Below, piece after piece: positions 44,291 to 54,203 of a DNA stretch of 64,000 bases (within the stretch, counting starts at the first letter, position 1; each line of letters begins with the position of its first letter). The DNA comes from an uncultured Pelagibacteraceae bacterium (GTDB lineage: Bacteria > Pseudomonadota > Alphaproteobacteria > Pelagibacterales > Pelagibacteraceae): positions 186,001-250,000 of the forward strand of contig CACEBD010000001.1 in the NCBI GenBank assembly GCA_902557775.1. Direction: 5' to 3'. Position numbers and translations under genes: made by a program. A model generated the notes under the pieces. It was not told where the DNA came from. It saw only the letters and a list, made by a program, of their open reading frames with translations, and ran no database searches.

Positions 44291-47200
44291 GCTGCTTTTG
44301 TAACTCAAGCTCAACAGCATCTATCCTCTTAGTTCCCTTTCCAACAATTGTGTAAACAGTAGGAATTACGTAAAGAGTAAAAAAAGTAGAGAATAACATT
44401 CCACCAAATATTGTTATACCAACAGTTAATCGACTTGCAGCACCTGGTCCAGTTCCAAGAATAAGCGGTAAAACTCCAATAATAGTTGAGATACTTGTCA
44501 TAAGAATAGGTCTTAATCTAATAGCCGCTGCCTCAAAAACAGCAACTTCTAAATTTTTTCCTTCCTTCCTTAATTGATTTGCAAATTCCACGATTAAGAT
44601 TCCATTTTTAGCAGAGAGACCGATTAGAATGATTAATGCTATTTGACTGTAAACATTTAATGAGGACCCTACTACTAGTAAACCAATTAATCCTCCAAGA
44701 ATAGCCATAGGCACAGTTAACATAATTGTCAGTGGATGCCTCCAACTCTCAAATTGAGCACTCATTGCTAAGTAAGCAGTAATTAATGCTAAAGCAAATA
44801 TTACATAAAGTTCTGTATTAGTTTTTTTATACTCTTCGCTTTCACCTTTATAAGCAATTTTTGCTTGAGGTGTGTTTTGTTCTACAACACTCACTAAAAA
44901 CTTAAGGGCCTCATCAAGCGAATAGTCTCCAACTAGTCTTGCCGAAATAGTAACTGCTTTTTGTCTATTGTATCTTGCTAAGAACGGAGATTGTCCCTCT
45001 TCATCGTATGCAACTAAGTTTGACACAGACACAAGTTTGTCATTATTTTTAGATCTTACAAAAACTTTACTTATACTATCTGGCTCTTGTCTATCTTTGA
45101 TATCACCTTGCAAAATTATAGAATATTCTTTTCCATCCCTTGTAAAGTTTGTAACTCTTTTAGAACCAAAAATGGTCTCTATAGTTTTCCCAATATCTTC
45201 TGTTGAAACCCCAAGATCAGCAGCTTTTTTTTGATCTATCTTTACATTCAATTGAGGTTTGTTCAGATCAAAGTCATCTTGAATAGAAGTAAGACCAGGA
45301 TTTTTTCTTGCCTCTTTTTTAATTATCTCTTTCCACTCAATCAATTGTTCATATGTATTACCCAAAACAACAAATTGCACTGGACTTTCTATTCCGCCAG
45401 TCCTTATCCCCTGAGGCATTATTGGAAAAGCCAAAACACCTGGTACTCTTGCAATTTTTCCAAAGGATTCTCTCATTATTTCAACTCCGTGACGATCTCT
45501 TTTAGCCCAAGGCTCTAAAAGAACAATTATAAAGCCACTATTTACTTGCTTAGCCGACTTTCCGAAACCTGGAACTCTCATGATTAATTTTCTATATTCA
45601 CCTTTACCTACACTTGGAAGCAACAATTTTTCGATTTCTTCTGCTCTATCTTTGGTAAAATTAAAACCAGATCCTTGTGGAGCTTTTACAATTACAAAAA
45701 ATGCACCCCTATCTTCAGGCGCAATTAATTCTTTCTTTGCAAAATTAAAAAAAAATATTGTTAATGCAAGAGTACCCAATAAAAAAATAGTTATTGTTTT
45801 TCTTTTCTTTATCCAATTTAATAGTGAAACTTTGTAAAGATAAGTGAGGTCTTTTAAAAACTTCTCAAATTTTAAAACAATCTTTGATTTTTGCATATTT
45901 TTCTGTAAAAATTTACTAGCTAACATTGGACTTAATGATAAAGCAACAAAGCTAGAAATAATTACAGCCGATGCAAGAGTAATTGCTGTTTGAGTAAAAA
46001 GAACCCCTGTAATTCCTTTAATAAAAATAAGAGGAACAAATACTGCTACTAACACAACAGTTGTAGCTATTATTGCAAACGATACCTGCTTAGCGCCTTT
46101 GTAAGCTGCTACTAAAGGTGTATCACCTAATTCTATTCTTCTCACTATATTTTCAAGCATCACTATGGCATCATCAACTACAATACCGATAGCTAGTACC
46201 AAGGCCATCAAAGTAAAAAGATTAATTGAAAAATCAAATATATAAATTGATAAAAAAGTTGAGATTAACGAAACAGGTAAAGCTATTAAAGGGACAACTA
46301 AAGCTCTTAGGTTGCCTAGAAAAAGATAAATAATAATAGTTACCAATATTAATGCAATGATAAGCGTTTTATAAACTTCTTTAATAGCAGATTTGATATA
46401 ATTACTTCTATCAAAAGATACCTCTAAGGTAGTACCTGGTGGCAAGCTAGGTTTTAGTTCTTTTATCTTTTTTTTGATACCATTAGCTACAGCGATAGTG
46501 TTTGCATCAGATTGTTGATATATCCCTATACCAACAACTTGCTTTCCATTACCTTTAAAAAGAGTTCTTGTTGACTCAGCCCCTAATTCGATCCTTGACA
46601 CATCTGACAAGGTTATAATTGAACCGTCATTAGCTCTTTTTAGAGGTAGATTTTTATAATTCTCTATTTCTTTATAAGCTTTGTCGAGTTTTATAGTTAG
46701 ATCGATATCCCTTGACTCAATTCGTCCAGCCGGAAACTCTGTATTTTCTTTTCTGAGAACTGTCTCAACTTCTTGAGTGGTAAGATCTCTCGCAGCCAAA
46801 GCTATTGGATCTAACCAAACTCTTAGTGAAAGTTCTCTTTGACCACCAAGGCGTACTCTGCCTACGCCATCAACAGTAGAGAAAGTGTCAGTTAAATATC
46901 TATCGGCGTAATCAGTTAATTCTAAATCAGTCATTGTTTCAGAGTTAAAAGACAACCACATAGTAGTTCTCATGCCCGCACTTTGTTTGAAAATTTCAGG
47001 CTGTTCTGCACCTTCAGGTAAATTATCTAGTACTCTAGATACAGAGCTTCTTACATCGTTAGCAACGTTATCTATGTCTAAACTCGTCTCAAATGTAAGT
47101 GTTATTCTTGAACTTTCATCCTCACTAAATGAGTCTATTGTTTCTAGCCCAGGTGTTCCTCCCACAAAATCTTCAATTTTTTGAGTTATTTGAGTATCAA

Positions 47201-47375
47201 CAATTTCTGCCGATGCACCTCTATACTCAGTTTGAATAGTAACTACAGGAGGCTGCACATCAGGCAATTCATCAGTTGGAATTTCTTGAAAAGTTACAAG
47301 ACCAAATATTACTAATACTAAGCTCATTACTGAAGCTACGACAGGTCTTTTAATAGATAAGTCTGTTAAAAACAT
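44280..47375 (-). CDS. RND-family efflux transporter, inner-membrane permease
   Basis: 1031 aa AcrB/MexF-like; SIKRPVVASVMSLVLVIFGLVTF, GIVVDDAIVMLENIVRR. Confidence 0.95.
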   Translation of the reverse strand: MFLTDLSIKRPVVASVMSLVLVIFGLVTFQEIPTDELPDVQPPVVTIQTEYRGASAEIVDTQITQKIEDFVGGTPGLETIDSFSEDESSRITLTFETSLDIDNVANDVRSSVSRVLDNLPEGAEQPEIFKQSAGMRTTMWLSFNSETMTDLELTDYADRYLTDTFSTVDGVGRVRLGGQRELSLRVWLDPIALAARDLTTQEVETVLRKENTEFPAGRIESRDIDLTIKLDKAYKEIENYKNLPLKRANDGSIITLSDVSRIELGAESTRTLFKGNGKQVVGIGIYQQSDANTIAVANGIKKKIKELKPSLPPGTTLEVSFDRSNYIKSAIKEVYKTLIIALILVTIIIYLFLGNLRALVVPLIALPVSLISTFLSIYIFDFSINLFTLMALVLAIGIVVDDAIVMLENIVRRIELGDTPLVAAYKGAKQVSFAIIATTVVLVAVFVPLIFIKGITGVLFTQTAITLASAVIISSFVALSLSPMLASKFLQKNMQKSKIVLKFEKFLKDLTYLYKVSLLNWIKKRKTITIFLLGTLALTIFFFNFAKKELIAPEDRGAFFVIVKAPQGSGFNFTKDRAEEIEKLLLPSVGKGEYRKLIMRVPGFGKSAKQVNSGFIIVLLEPWAKRDRHGVEIMRESFGKIARVPGVLAFPIMPQGIRTGGIESPVQFVVLGNTYEQLIEWKEIIKKEARKNPGLTSIQDDFDLNKPQLNVKIDQKKAADLGVSTEDIGKTIETIFGSKRVTNFTRDGKEYSIILQGDIKDRQEPDSISKVFVRSKNNDKLVSVSNLVAYDEEGQSPFLARYNRQKAVTISARLVGDYSLDEALKFLVSVVEQNTPQAKIAYKGESEEYKKTNTELYVIFALALITAYLAMSAQFESWRHPLTIMLTVPMAILGGLIGLLVVGSSLNVYSQIALIILIGLSAKNGILIVEFANQLRKEGKNLEVAVFEAAAIRLRPILMTSISTIIGVLPLILGTGPGAASRLTVGITIFGGMLFSTFFTLYVIPTVYTIVGKGTKRIDAVELELQKQLKK

Positions 47376-48248
47376 TTAATTTGTTGGAGTTATAATTTTG
47401 ATTTTAGCATTATTTCTTACTTTCGATACACCTTCTATAATAACAAGATCACCTTCATTTATTCCTGATACAACGGAAACTTTTCCAAAATTTCTTTTAC
47501 CAATTTCAATGTTCTTTTTTTCAGCAGTCTCATTTCTTACTGTGTAAACAAATGCTGTACTACCTTGAATCGTTACTGCACTTTCAGGAACACCAACTTG
47601 ATTAACTTCATCGTATATAATTTTTACTGTCATTAGTTGTCCTGGAATGATTTCAAAATTAGAATTATCAACTAAAACTCTTGATAAAATTGATCTTGTA
47701 GAAGGATCTATTCTTGAACTAATTGTTTGAATTTTTCCCTTAAAAGTTTTTTTAAATGCTGAACTTGTTATTTCTGCTTTCAATCCTGGTTTAAGTATAC
47801 TTATATAATTCTCTGGAACTTTTATATCTATTACTATTTTTTTTAAATCATCCAAAGTCACTATTAAACTCTCTGAACCCAAAACTCCTTGGGCGATTTC
47901 TCTTTTCCCCAACTTACCCTCAAAATCTGCAATAACCTCTTCTCCGTTTGTAAGCCTAAGGATTATTTCACCTTTTTTTACAAATCTATTATCAATGTTT
48001 AATTTTCCAGCAACTTCATTAGTTTTTATTCTATATGTTTTTGAATTTTGCGCTAATGCTGTCCCAAAAGTTTCTATACTTTTGAAAAATAAAGATCTTT
48101 CAACTTTTTCAACAATTACCCCTGGTGCAGGCCTTACACTAAATTTTTTTTTGAAGTGTAAACCAATAAAATGCCTTGCAGCAATAATTGCAAAAATAGC
48201 AATAAAAAAAATAATTAAAAATACTTTTAATTTGGACGATGCTTTCAT
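47376..48248 (-). CDS. RND efflux periplasmic adaptor (membrane fusion protein)
   Basis: HlyD/AcrA-like; RIKTNEVAGKLNIDNRFVKKGEIILRL; SRIDPSTRSILSRVLVDN; 1 nt upstream of the RND permease. Confidence 0.92.
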   Translation of the reverse strand: MKASSKLKVFLIIFFIAIFAIIAARHFIGLHFKKKFSVRPAPGVIVEKVERSLFFKSIETFGTALAQNSKTYRIKTNEVAGKLNIDNRFVKKGEIILRLTNGEEVIADFEGKLGKREIAQGVLGSESLIVTLDDLKKIVIDIKVPENYISILKPGLKAEITSSAFKKTFKGKIQTISSRIDPSTRSILSRVLVDNSNFEIIPGQLMTVKIIYDEVNQVGVPESAVTIQGSTAFVYTVRNETAEKKNIEIGKRNFGKVSVVSGINEGDLVIIEGVSKVRNNAKIKIITPTN

Positions 48249-48249
48249 T

Positions 48250-49062
48250 TTACTCTAATCCGTACTCTGACCATGAGCCGTCATAGATAATAGGTTTTTT
48301 ACCACTTATGATAGAATTAGCTAGTCCTAAAATACATGCCGTTACTCCAGATCCGCATGTAAAAGCAATATCTTTATCTTTATCTATTTTATTCTTATCA
48401 AAAATCTTTATTAACTCTTCTTTTTTTTTAAAAGTTCGATCTTGATTTAAAAGTAATTGAAAAGGTACGTTTATAGATCCCTCAATGTGTCCACTTCTTA
48501 ATCCTTGTCGGGGCTCAGGCACTAAACCCGAAAATCTTTCTTTACTTCTAGCATCTATTAACTGAAATTTTTTATCTAATATGTTTTTTTTAACTTGAGT
48601 CCTATTAATTACCATAGATAAATTTTCCTTAGCTTCATAATTAGTTTTTGAGATTTTTATTACTTCTTTTGAAACACCTCTATTTTCCTTTAACCATTTT
48701 GTAAAGTTTCCGTCTAAAACAGAAACTAGATCAGCATTATGTCCAAAGTAAATAAAAGTATACCAAACTCTACATGAACTGAAGACATCTGAGTTATCAT
48801 AAATAATTATATGGTCAGAATTATTTATCCCTAAATTTGAAACAGTGTTTTCCCACTCTTTATTTGAAGGAAGCATATGGGGTAATGAAGAATTTTGATT
48901 TGAATTTTTATCAATATCAAAGAATATTGAGTTCTTTATATGATTTTCTTTAAACTCCTCTTCGGCATTTCTACCTGAGTTAGGCAAACACCAGGTAGCA
49001 TCTAATATTTTCACTTTATTGATATTTTTTTCTAGCCATTCTGTAGTAACAAGCTGTTTCAT
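48250..49062 (-). CDS. sseA: 3-mercaptopyruvate/thiosulfate sulfurtransferase
   Basis: Two rhodanese domains; CGSGVTACILGLA active-site loop. Confidence 0.93.
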   Translation of the reverse strand: MKQLVTTEWLEKNINKVKILDATWCLPNSGRNAEEEFKENHIKNSIFFDIDKNSNQNSSLPHMLPSNKEWENTVSNLGINNSDHIIIYDNSDVFSSCRVWYTFIYFGHNADLVSVLDGNFTKWLKENRGVSKEVIKISKTNYEAKENLSMVINRTQVKKNILDKKFQLIDARSKERFSGLVPEPRQGLRSGHIEGSINVPFQLLLNQDRTFKKKEELIKIFDKNKIDKDKDIAFTCGSGVTACILGLANSIISGKKPIIYDGSWSEYGLE

Positions 49063-49508
49063 TATCTATTTTTTTCTAAGTATTTTTGATGATATTCTTC
49101 TGCTCTACAATAATTTTTGAGCCGAGAAATATTAGTTTGAATTTTTCCATTAAGTTCCTTATTAAAAATTTCTAAAATTTCTTTAGCCTCAGCTTTTTGA
49201 ATGTCGTCCTCATAAAATATTTCACTTCTATATTGAGTTCCAACATCAGGATATTGCATATCTTTTTGAGTAGGATCGTGCATTTTAAAAAATAAATCTA
49301 AAATTTTTTTAAAGGAAATTAATTGTTCATCGAAGGTAAGTCTTACAACTTCTGCATGACCAGTGTTACCTTTACATACTTCTTCATATGTAACTTTATC
49401 GGATAATCCACCGGCATAACCCACTTCTGTTTCAATTATACCCGGCTTATTTTTGAAGTTTTCCTCAGGTTTCCAAAAACAGCCAAGAGCAAGTGTACAT
49501 TTCTTCAT
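49062..49508 (-). CDS. msrA: Peptide methionine sulfoxide reductase MsrA
   Basis: ALGCFWKPEENFKNKPGIIETEVGYAGG; DVGTQYRSEIFY; YHQKYL. Confidence 0.95.
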   Translation of the reverse strand: MKKCTLALGCFWKPEENFKNKPGIIETEVGYAGGLSDKVTYEEVCKGNTGHAEVVRLTFDEQLISFKKILDLFFKMHDPTQKDMQYPDVGTQYRSEIFYEDDIQKAEAKEILEIFNKELNGKIQTNISRLKNYCRAEEYHQKYLEKNR

Positions 49509-49541
49509 AAAGTAATTATATAGAGTTGTGAGGATATTAAA

Positions 49542-50420
49542 TTGTTAGCACGAAATCAATTAGGCGTATTGTACGGGGTAGCATCTGTGGCATGTTTCGC
49601 CATGATGGATGCTTGTGTAAAATGGTTAGACCAGTTTCCTGTAGGTGAAGTGTTATTTGCAAGATTTTTTTTTGGTTTGATACCAATTTTAATGCTTGTA
49701 CCTAAAAATGAATTCAAAACTTTTTATAAAACTACTAGACCTAAATTACATGCTTTCAGAGCTGTAACCGGGACTTTAGCAATTGTTGCACTTTTTATTG
49801 CTTTAAGAGAGATACCTTTAGCAGATGTTGTAAGTTTGACTTTTGGAGGGCCGATCTTCGTTACCTTAGGTTCAATATTTTTTTTATCCGAAAAAGTGGG
49901 TATTAGAAGATGGTCTGCAGTTTTCATTGGGTTTATTGGAATGTTAATGATTGTTAAACCAGCTTATGAAGAATTAAATATTTACTACTTATTTCCAATA
50001 ATTTTTTGTATTTTTTTTGCATGCGTAGCTCTAAGCATAAGAAGCTTATCATCTACCGAACCTAATTATAGAATTGCTTTATACTTTTCTTTACTAAGCA
50101 TGGTAGTTGGTTTAGCAACACTTCCTTTTGGCTGGATCATGCCATCGAAATTTGAATTATTTCTTCTTATTTTTACAGGTATAATTGGTTCAGTTGCTAA
50201 TATTTTACTTACCGTGTCACTGAGAATTGCAGAGGCATCATTAGTTACACCAACAAAATATTTAAATTTAGTATTTGCAATTTTATTAGGATATTTCATT
50301 TGGGGTGAAATACCAAAAGTGCTAACTCTTTTGGGCGCTGCTTTAATTATTGCAAGTTCTATAATTATTTTTATGAGAGAATCTCAACTCAAAAAACAAG
50401 TTGTAAGTCCGAGACCGTGA
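49542..50420 (+). CDS. EamA/DMT-family transporter (TTG start)
   Basis: Ten-TM pattern; VACFAMMDACVKWL; ADVVSLTFGGPIFVTLGSIFFLSEKVGIRRW. Confidence 0.9.
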   Translation: MLARNQLGVLYGVASVACFAMMDACVKWLDQFPVGEVLFARFFFGLIPILMLVPKNEFKTFYKTTRPKLHAFRAVTGTLAIVALFIALREIPLADVVSLTFGGPIFVTLGSIFFLSEKVGIRRWSAVFIGFIGMLMIVKPAYEELNIYYLFPIIFCIFFACVALSIRSLSSTEPNYRIALYFSLLSMVVGLATLPFGWIMPSKFELFLLIFTGIIGSVANILLTVSLRIAEASLVTPTKYLNLVFAILLGYFIWGEIPKVLTLLGAALIIASSIIIFMRESQLKKQVVSPRP

Positions 50421-51040
50421 TTAAATGTCCAAGTTATTGGTTAAAAGCAGTTAAAACTTTATCTAAAAAAGATAAAGTTTTAAAAAAACTTATCATTAAA
50501 TATAATGATAAATTTTTGACTACAAGAAAAGATATTTTTTACTCTTTATGTAAAAGTATAGTCGGTCAGCAGATAAGTGTATCAGCCGCTAACTCAGTAT
50601 TTAAAAAATTTCAAAAGAAAACTAAAAGAATTAATCCCTTAAATGTATCAAAATTATCAATATCACAACTTAAATCTTGTGGCCTAAGTAGACAAAAAGC
50701 TTTGGGAATAAAAGAATTGTCAATTAAATTTGTAAAGAAAGAATTTGATCCAAAATTAATCAAAAACATGAATGACGAGGAAGCCATTCAATACTTATCA
50801 TCTTTGAGACAAATAGGTAGATGGAGCGCAGAAATGATTTTACTATTCACTTACAATCGATCTAATATTTGGCCTTTGCAAGATATTGGCTTATTAAGAG
50901 CAATATCAAACAATTATAAGAAAAAATACTTTCCTCCAAAAAGTTTTTTAAATAAACTTTATAAAAAATTTACACCTTATTGTTCAGTTGCCACGTGGTA
51001 TCTCTGGCGCAGTATTGACGATGAACCAATCCAATATTAA
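50417..51040 (+). CDS. alkA: DNA-3-methyladenine glycosylase II (AlkA-like HhH-GPD)
   Basis: SIVGQQISVSAANSVFKKF; LRQIGRWSAEMILLF; GTG start overlapping the upstream TGA. Confidence 0.88.
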   Translation: MIKCPSYWLKAVKTLSKKDKVLKKLIIKYNDKFLTTRKDIFYSLCKSIVGQQISVSAANSVFKKFQKKTKRINPLNVSKLSISQLKSCGLSRQKALGIKELSIKFVKKEFDPKLIKNMNDEEAIQYLSSLRQIGRWSAEMILLFTYNRSNIWPLQDIGLLRAISNNYKKKYFPPKSFLNKLYKKFTPYCSVATWYLWRSIDDEPIQY

Positions 51041-51324
51041 GCGCCTTCAATCGTTTGATGTTGACGTTCTGCATAGCCCTCAAGAATAGAATGTGCATCT
51101 TGATACTCTTTTGAATTGTAAAAGATATTAGCTTCATCATAGGATGGAAACTCAATTACAACTGTTCTTGGAGATTTATCACCCTCATTAGATGTAGATC
51201 TTCCACCTCTAATTAAAAATTTTCCCTTATATTTTTCAACTGCTGCTCTAGCTTTAACAGCGTATTCTTTTAGCTTTTCCTCATTAGTTATACTTTTATA
51301 AACACAAACTACATATCCTTTCAT
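51037..51324 (-). CDS. DUF1330 family protein
   Basis: KYKGKFLIRGG...VVIEFPSYDEANIFYNSKEYQDA. Confidence 0.88.
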   Translation of the reverse strand: MKGYVVCVYKSITNEEKLKEYAVKARAAVEKYKGKFLIRGGRSTSNEGDKSPRTVVIEFPSYDEANIFYNSKEYQDAHSILEGYAERQHQTIEGA

Positions 51325-51357
51325 TTACAACTCCTTTAAAATAAACTAACTTTTTTC

Positions 51358-51885
51358 ATGGCAGATAAACTTATCATTGATTGGAAAGAGTATAATCTAA
51401 TCGTTGAAAAATTAGCAATACAAATTCATGAAAGTGGTTTTAAACCTAACTTACTTATTGGTATTGCGAGAGGTGGCCTTCCAATTACTGATGTCTTAAG
51501 CCGAGTTTTTAAATTAAAATGTGCTTATCTTGCCGTAGAATCATACTCTGGAGAGGGCATAGAGGATCAACAAGGGGATTTGGTTTTCTCAAGAGAAATG
51601 AGCTCTACTGTTCAAGACATGAAAGGCAATATTCTTTTATGTGATGACTTATCTGATACAGGGGTAACGCTAAATAAAAGTATTGATTGGTTAAAAAAAT
51701 ATCCTCCCCTCAAAGGCAATATAAAAGAGATTAAAACAGCTGTTCTCTGGAAAAAAAAAGACTCAACTTTCGAACCTGATTTTTGTGCTCAAAGATTAGA
51801 CAGTAACCCATGGATTGTTCAACCATTCGAACACTATGAGGAAATAAAAGTTCAGGATTTAATTAAGAAACATCAGAAGAATTAA
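51358..51885 (+). CDS. Phosphoribosyltransferase (xanthine/guanine PRTase-like)
   Basis: LLIGIARGGLPITDVLS; ILLCDDLSDTGVTLNKS PRPP loop. Confidence 0.88.
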   Translation: MADKLIIDWKEYNLIVEKLAIQIHESGFKPNLLIGIARGGLPITDVLSRVFKLKCAYLAVESYSGEGIEDQQGDLVFSREMSSTVQDMKGNILLCDDLSDTGVTLNKSIDWLKKYPPLKGNIKEIKTAVLWKKKDSTFEPDFCAQRLDSNPWIVQPFEHYEEIKVQDLIKKHQKN

Positions 51886-51906
51886 GGGCCAGAATTAACT
51901 GGCCCT
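51885..51906. terminator. Hairpin between convergent PRTase and NCS2 permease genes
   Basis: AGGGCCAG-AATTAA-CTGGCCCT, 8-bp perfect stem; weak U-tract either side. Confidence 0.6.
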
Positions 51907-51913
51907 AAAATAT

Positions 51914-53224
51914 TTAGGCTACGTAAAAACTAATTACACTAAATACTGCAATTACCCAAATAGCAGGAGAGGTTTTTCCAAACTTTCCTGTAAAAATTTG
52001 AATTAATGCATATGAAATAAATGCTAGAGCGATACCATTACTGATACTATATGTTAAAGGCATTGTTATCATTGCAACTACTGCAGGACCTGACTCAGCT
52101 ATATCATCCCACTCAATATCAGTGATATTTCTCACGAATAATATTGCCACGTACAACAATGCTGCACCATCTATTTCTTTTGGCAAACTTGTAGCGAGAG
52201 GTGAAAAGAATAAACAAGCTAAGAATAAAACTCCTATTACAAGTGAAGTCATTCCAGTTCTTCCTCCAGCTTTTACTCCAGCGCCTGACTCAACATAACT
52301 AGTAACAGTTGTTGTCCCCATCATTGCTCCAGCAACTGTTCCCACACTATCAGATAACATTGCTTTGTTGATGTCTTGTACTTTACCTTTTTTATCAACT
52401 TTACCTGCCACGTTAGCAACAGATGTTAATGTTCCTGCTGTATCGAAAAAGTCTATAAACAATAATGTAAAAACTATTGAAGCCATACCTGCAGTAAGCG
52501 CTGCTTTAAGATCAAAATCAAATAAGTATGTCATTGGTGGTATTGAACCAACAACACCATTAAATTTTGCTAATCCAGTAGCCCAAGCTATTATACTAAA
52601 TAAAAGGATACCAATTATAATGTTACCTCTTATCTTCATCTTTTCTAAAACAATCATAAAGACAAAAGTCAAACATCCAAGAAGTACTAAAGGATTCTTA
52701 ATGTCACCTAAAGTAACCAGTGTGACCGGATGATCTCCTACTACTCCCATAATTTCTAAACCAATAATAGCTAAAAATAATCCTATCCCAGCACCAATTC
52801 CTAGTTTTAAACTTCTTGGAATAGAATTAATCAACCACGCTCTCAAAGGTGTTAGTGATATAGCTAAGAAGATAATTCCAGCAACTAATACAGCACCTAG
52901 TGCTGCTTGTGGCGTGTATCCCATTCCTGCAACTACTCCATATGCAACAAATGCATTTATACCCATACCTGGCGCTAAACCTATAGGCCAAGTTTTTCCG
53001 TAAAATGCCATGATGAAACACGCAAGCGCAGTAGCTAATATTGTTGCAGTAAATACTGCTCCAAAATCAAAAAAACCTTTCTCTGTTCCGGCAAATTCGC
53101 CAGATAAGATAAAGGGATTTAAAAACATGATGTATGCCATTGTAAGAAAAGTAGTTACACCAGCTATTACCTCAGTTTTAAAATTTGTTTTATGTTTCCT
53201 ATACTCAAAATATTTATCCATCAT
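51914..53224 (-). CDS. NCS2-family purine (adenine/guanine/hypoxanthine) permease, AzgA/PbuG-like
   Basis: EVIAGVTTFLTMAYIMFLNPFIL; GMGINAFVAYGVV; DFFDTAGTLTSVAN; ESGAGVKAGGRTGMTSLV. Confidence 0.93.
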   Translation of the reverse strand: MMDKYFEYRKHKTNFKTEVIAGVTTFLTMAYIMFLNPFILSGEFAGTEKGFFDFGAVFTATILATALACFIMAFYGKTWPIGLAPGMGINAFVAYGVVAGMGYTPQAALGAVLVAGIIFLAISLTPLRAWLINSIPRSLKLGIGAGIGLFLAIIGLEIMGVVGDHPVTLVTLGDIKNPLVLLGCLTFVFMIVLEKMKIRGNIIIGILLFSIIAWATGLAKFNGVVGSIPPMTYLFDFDLKAALTAGMASIVFTLLFIDFFDTAGTLTSVANVAGKVDKKGKVQDINKAMLSDSVGTVAGAMMGTTTVTSYVESGAGVKAGGRTGMTSLVIGVLFLACLFFSPLATSLPKEIDGAALLYVAILFVRNITDIEWDDIAESGPAVVAMITMPLTYSISNGIALAFISYALIQIFTGKFGKTSPAIWVIAVFSVISFYVA

Positions 53225-53359
53225 AAAATAAAACCTCCGTTAAAAGTTTATTACTCTATATAATCGTTAAAATCTTAACTAAATCCCTCATATCTCCATT
53301 GATTCAACCAAGAGTAAATATATCTGTTTATAACTTTTCGTTATAAAATAAGGATAAGA

Positions 53360-53665
53360 ATGAAAAAATTTTTTTTTACGATTTTATACACATTATTTTT
53401 AATTTCTTTGACTGGTTGCCAAACAGTCTCAAAAAAAATTGAAGATACAACAACTAAAGAAGAGCAGGAATTAAGTAAATGGTTAAATAAACCTGAAGAA
53501 GATCTTAAAAGTTTTTATGGCCAACCTGATAAAGTTGAATTTTTAAAAACAAGAAATAGAAATTACGTCTATATAACTGAAAAATACAAAATTAAGTGTG
53601 AGCGTAAGTTTGAGATAAACTCAAGGAATATTGTGGTTGGTTTTAGTAGCAAAAATTGCTTTTAA
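53360..53665 (+). CDS. Small lipoprotein, unknown function
   Basis: Lipobox LTGCQT after a hydrophobic N-terminus; GG-type SD upstream. Confidence 0.75.
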   Translation: MKKFFFTILYTLFLISLTGCQTVSKKIEDTTTKEEQELSKWLNKPEEDLKSFYGQPDKVEFLKTRNRNYVYITEKYKIKCERKFEINSRNIVVGFSSKNCF

Positions 53666-53700
53666 TTACCTGCGGAGTAAATACTCCGCAAGTAAGGTAA
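53666..53700. terminator. Bidirectional terminator hairpin between the convergent lipoprotein and hsp20 genes
   Basis: TTACC-TGCGGAGT-AAAT-ACTCCGCA-...-GGTAA; 8-bp GC-rich core stem. Confidence 0.75.
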
Positions 53701-53702
53701 AC

Positions 53703-54146
53703 TTATTTAATTTCAATAAGTCTTTTTTTCTTAATTTCAGGGATAATTTTTTCACAAGAAATGGTCAGTAAACCATCTTTGAGCTCAGCACCATTCACTT
53801 TTACATCATCTGCAATTGTAAATGATCTAGCAAAAGATCTTTGTGATATTCCTCGATGAATAACTTCATCTCCTTCTTTTTCTTCAGTTCTTTTAACGTC
53901 TTTTGTTTTTATAGTTAAAAGATTATCTTCATATTCAACTTCAACATCATCTTTGTTAAAGCCAGCAACGGCTATTTCAATAGCATACTTATCTTTGCCT
54001 GCTTTTCGGATGTTGTATGGCGGATAATTGGTTTGTACACCAAGACTACCATTCCCTAACATAGACTCGAATTGATCAAACATGTCGTCGAATCCAATGC
54101 TAAAAGGTCTAAGTGAATTAAAGATCGATAGATCCTTACTTGTCAT
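53703..54146 (-). CDS. Hsp20-family small heat-shock protein (start corrected to internal Met, MTSKDLSIFN...)
   Basis: Alpha-crystallin domain KYAIEIAVAGFNKDDVEVEYEDNLLTIKT; AGGAGG SD 4 nt before this ATG. The ORF-track start at 54191 would place the SD and promoter output inside the CDS. Confidence 0.93.
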   Translation of the reverse strand: MTSKDLSIFNSLRPFSIGFDDMFDQFESMLGNGSLGVQTNYPPYNIRKAGKDKYAIEIAVAGFNKDDVEVEYEDNLLTIKTKDVKRTEEKEGDEVIHRGISQRSFARSFTIADDVKVNGAELKDGLLTISCEKIIPEIKKKRLIEIK

Positions 54147-54150
54147 ATGT

Positions 54151-54196
54151 CCTCCTTTGTTAGCAAGGTTAATGTCAGCCCCACTTGGCAACTGAC
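54151..54196 (-). promoter_or_regulatory. Candidate ROSE-type RNA thermometer in the hsp20 5'UTR
   Basis: mRNA CCUUGCU-AACAA-AGGAGG (54168-54151) sequesters the complete SD with the ROSE-like UUGCU/AGGA pairing; upstream GUCAG...CUGAC stem (54196-54174). Confidence 0.6.
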
Positions 54197-54203
54197 AATT
54201 TAG

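Noticed and set aside
44968-45837. Several plus-strand ORFs inside the RND gene
   Set aside because: Antisense shadows of a long conserved CDS.
52365-52733. 122-aa plus ORF
   Set aside because: Antisense to the NCS2 permease; no supporting signal.
53225-53359. Purine riboswitch upstream of the NCS2 permease
   Set aside because: No conserved purine-aptamer core or three-way junction recognised; the TTATAAC-TTTTC-GTTATAA dyad here more likely belongs to the divergent lipoprotein promoter region.
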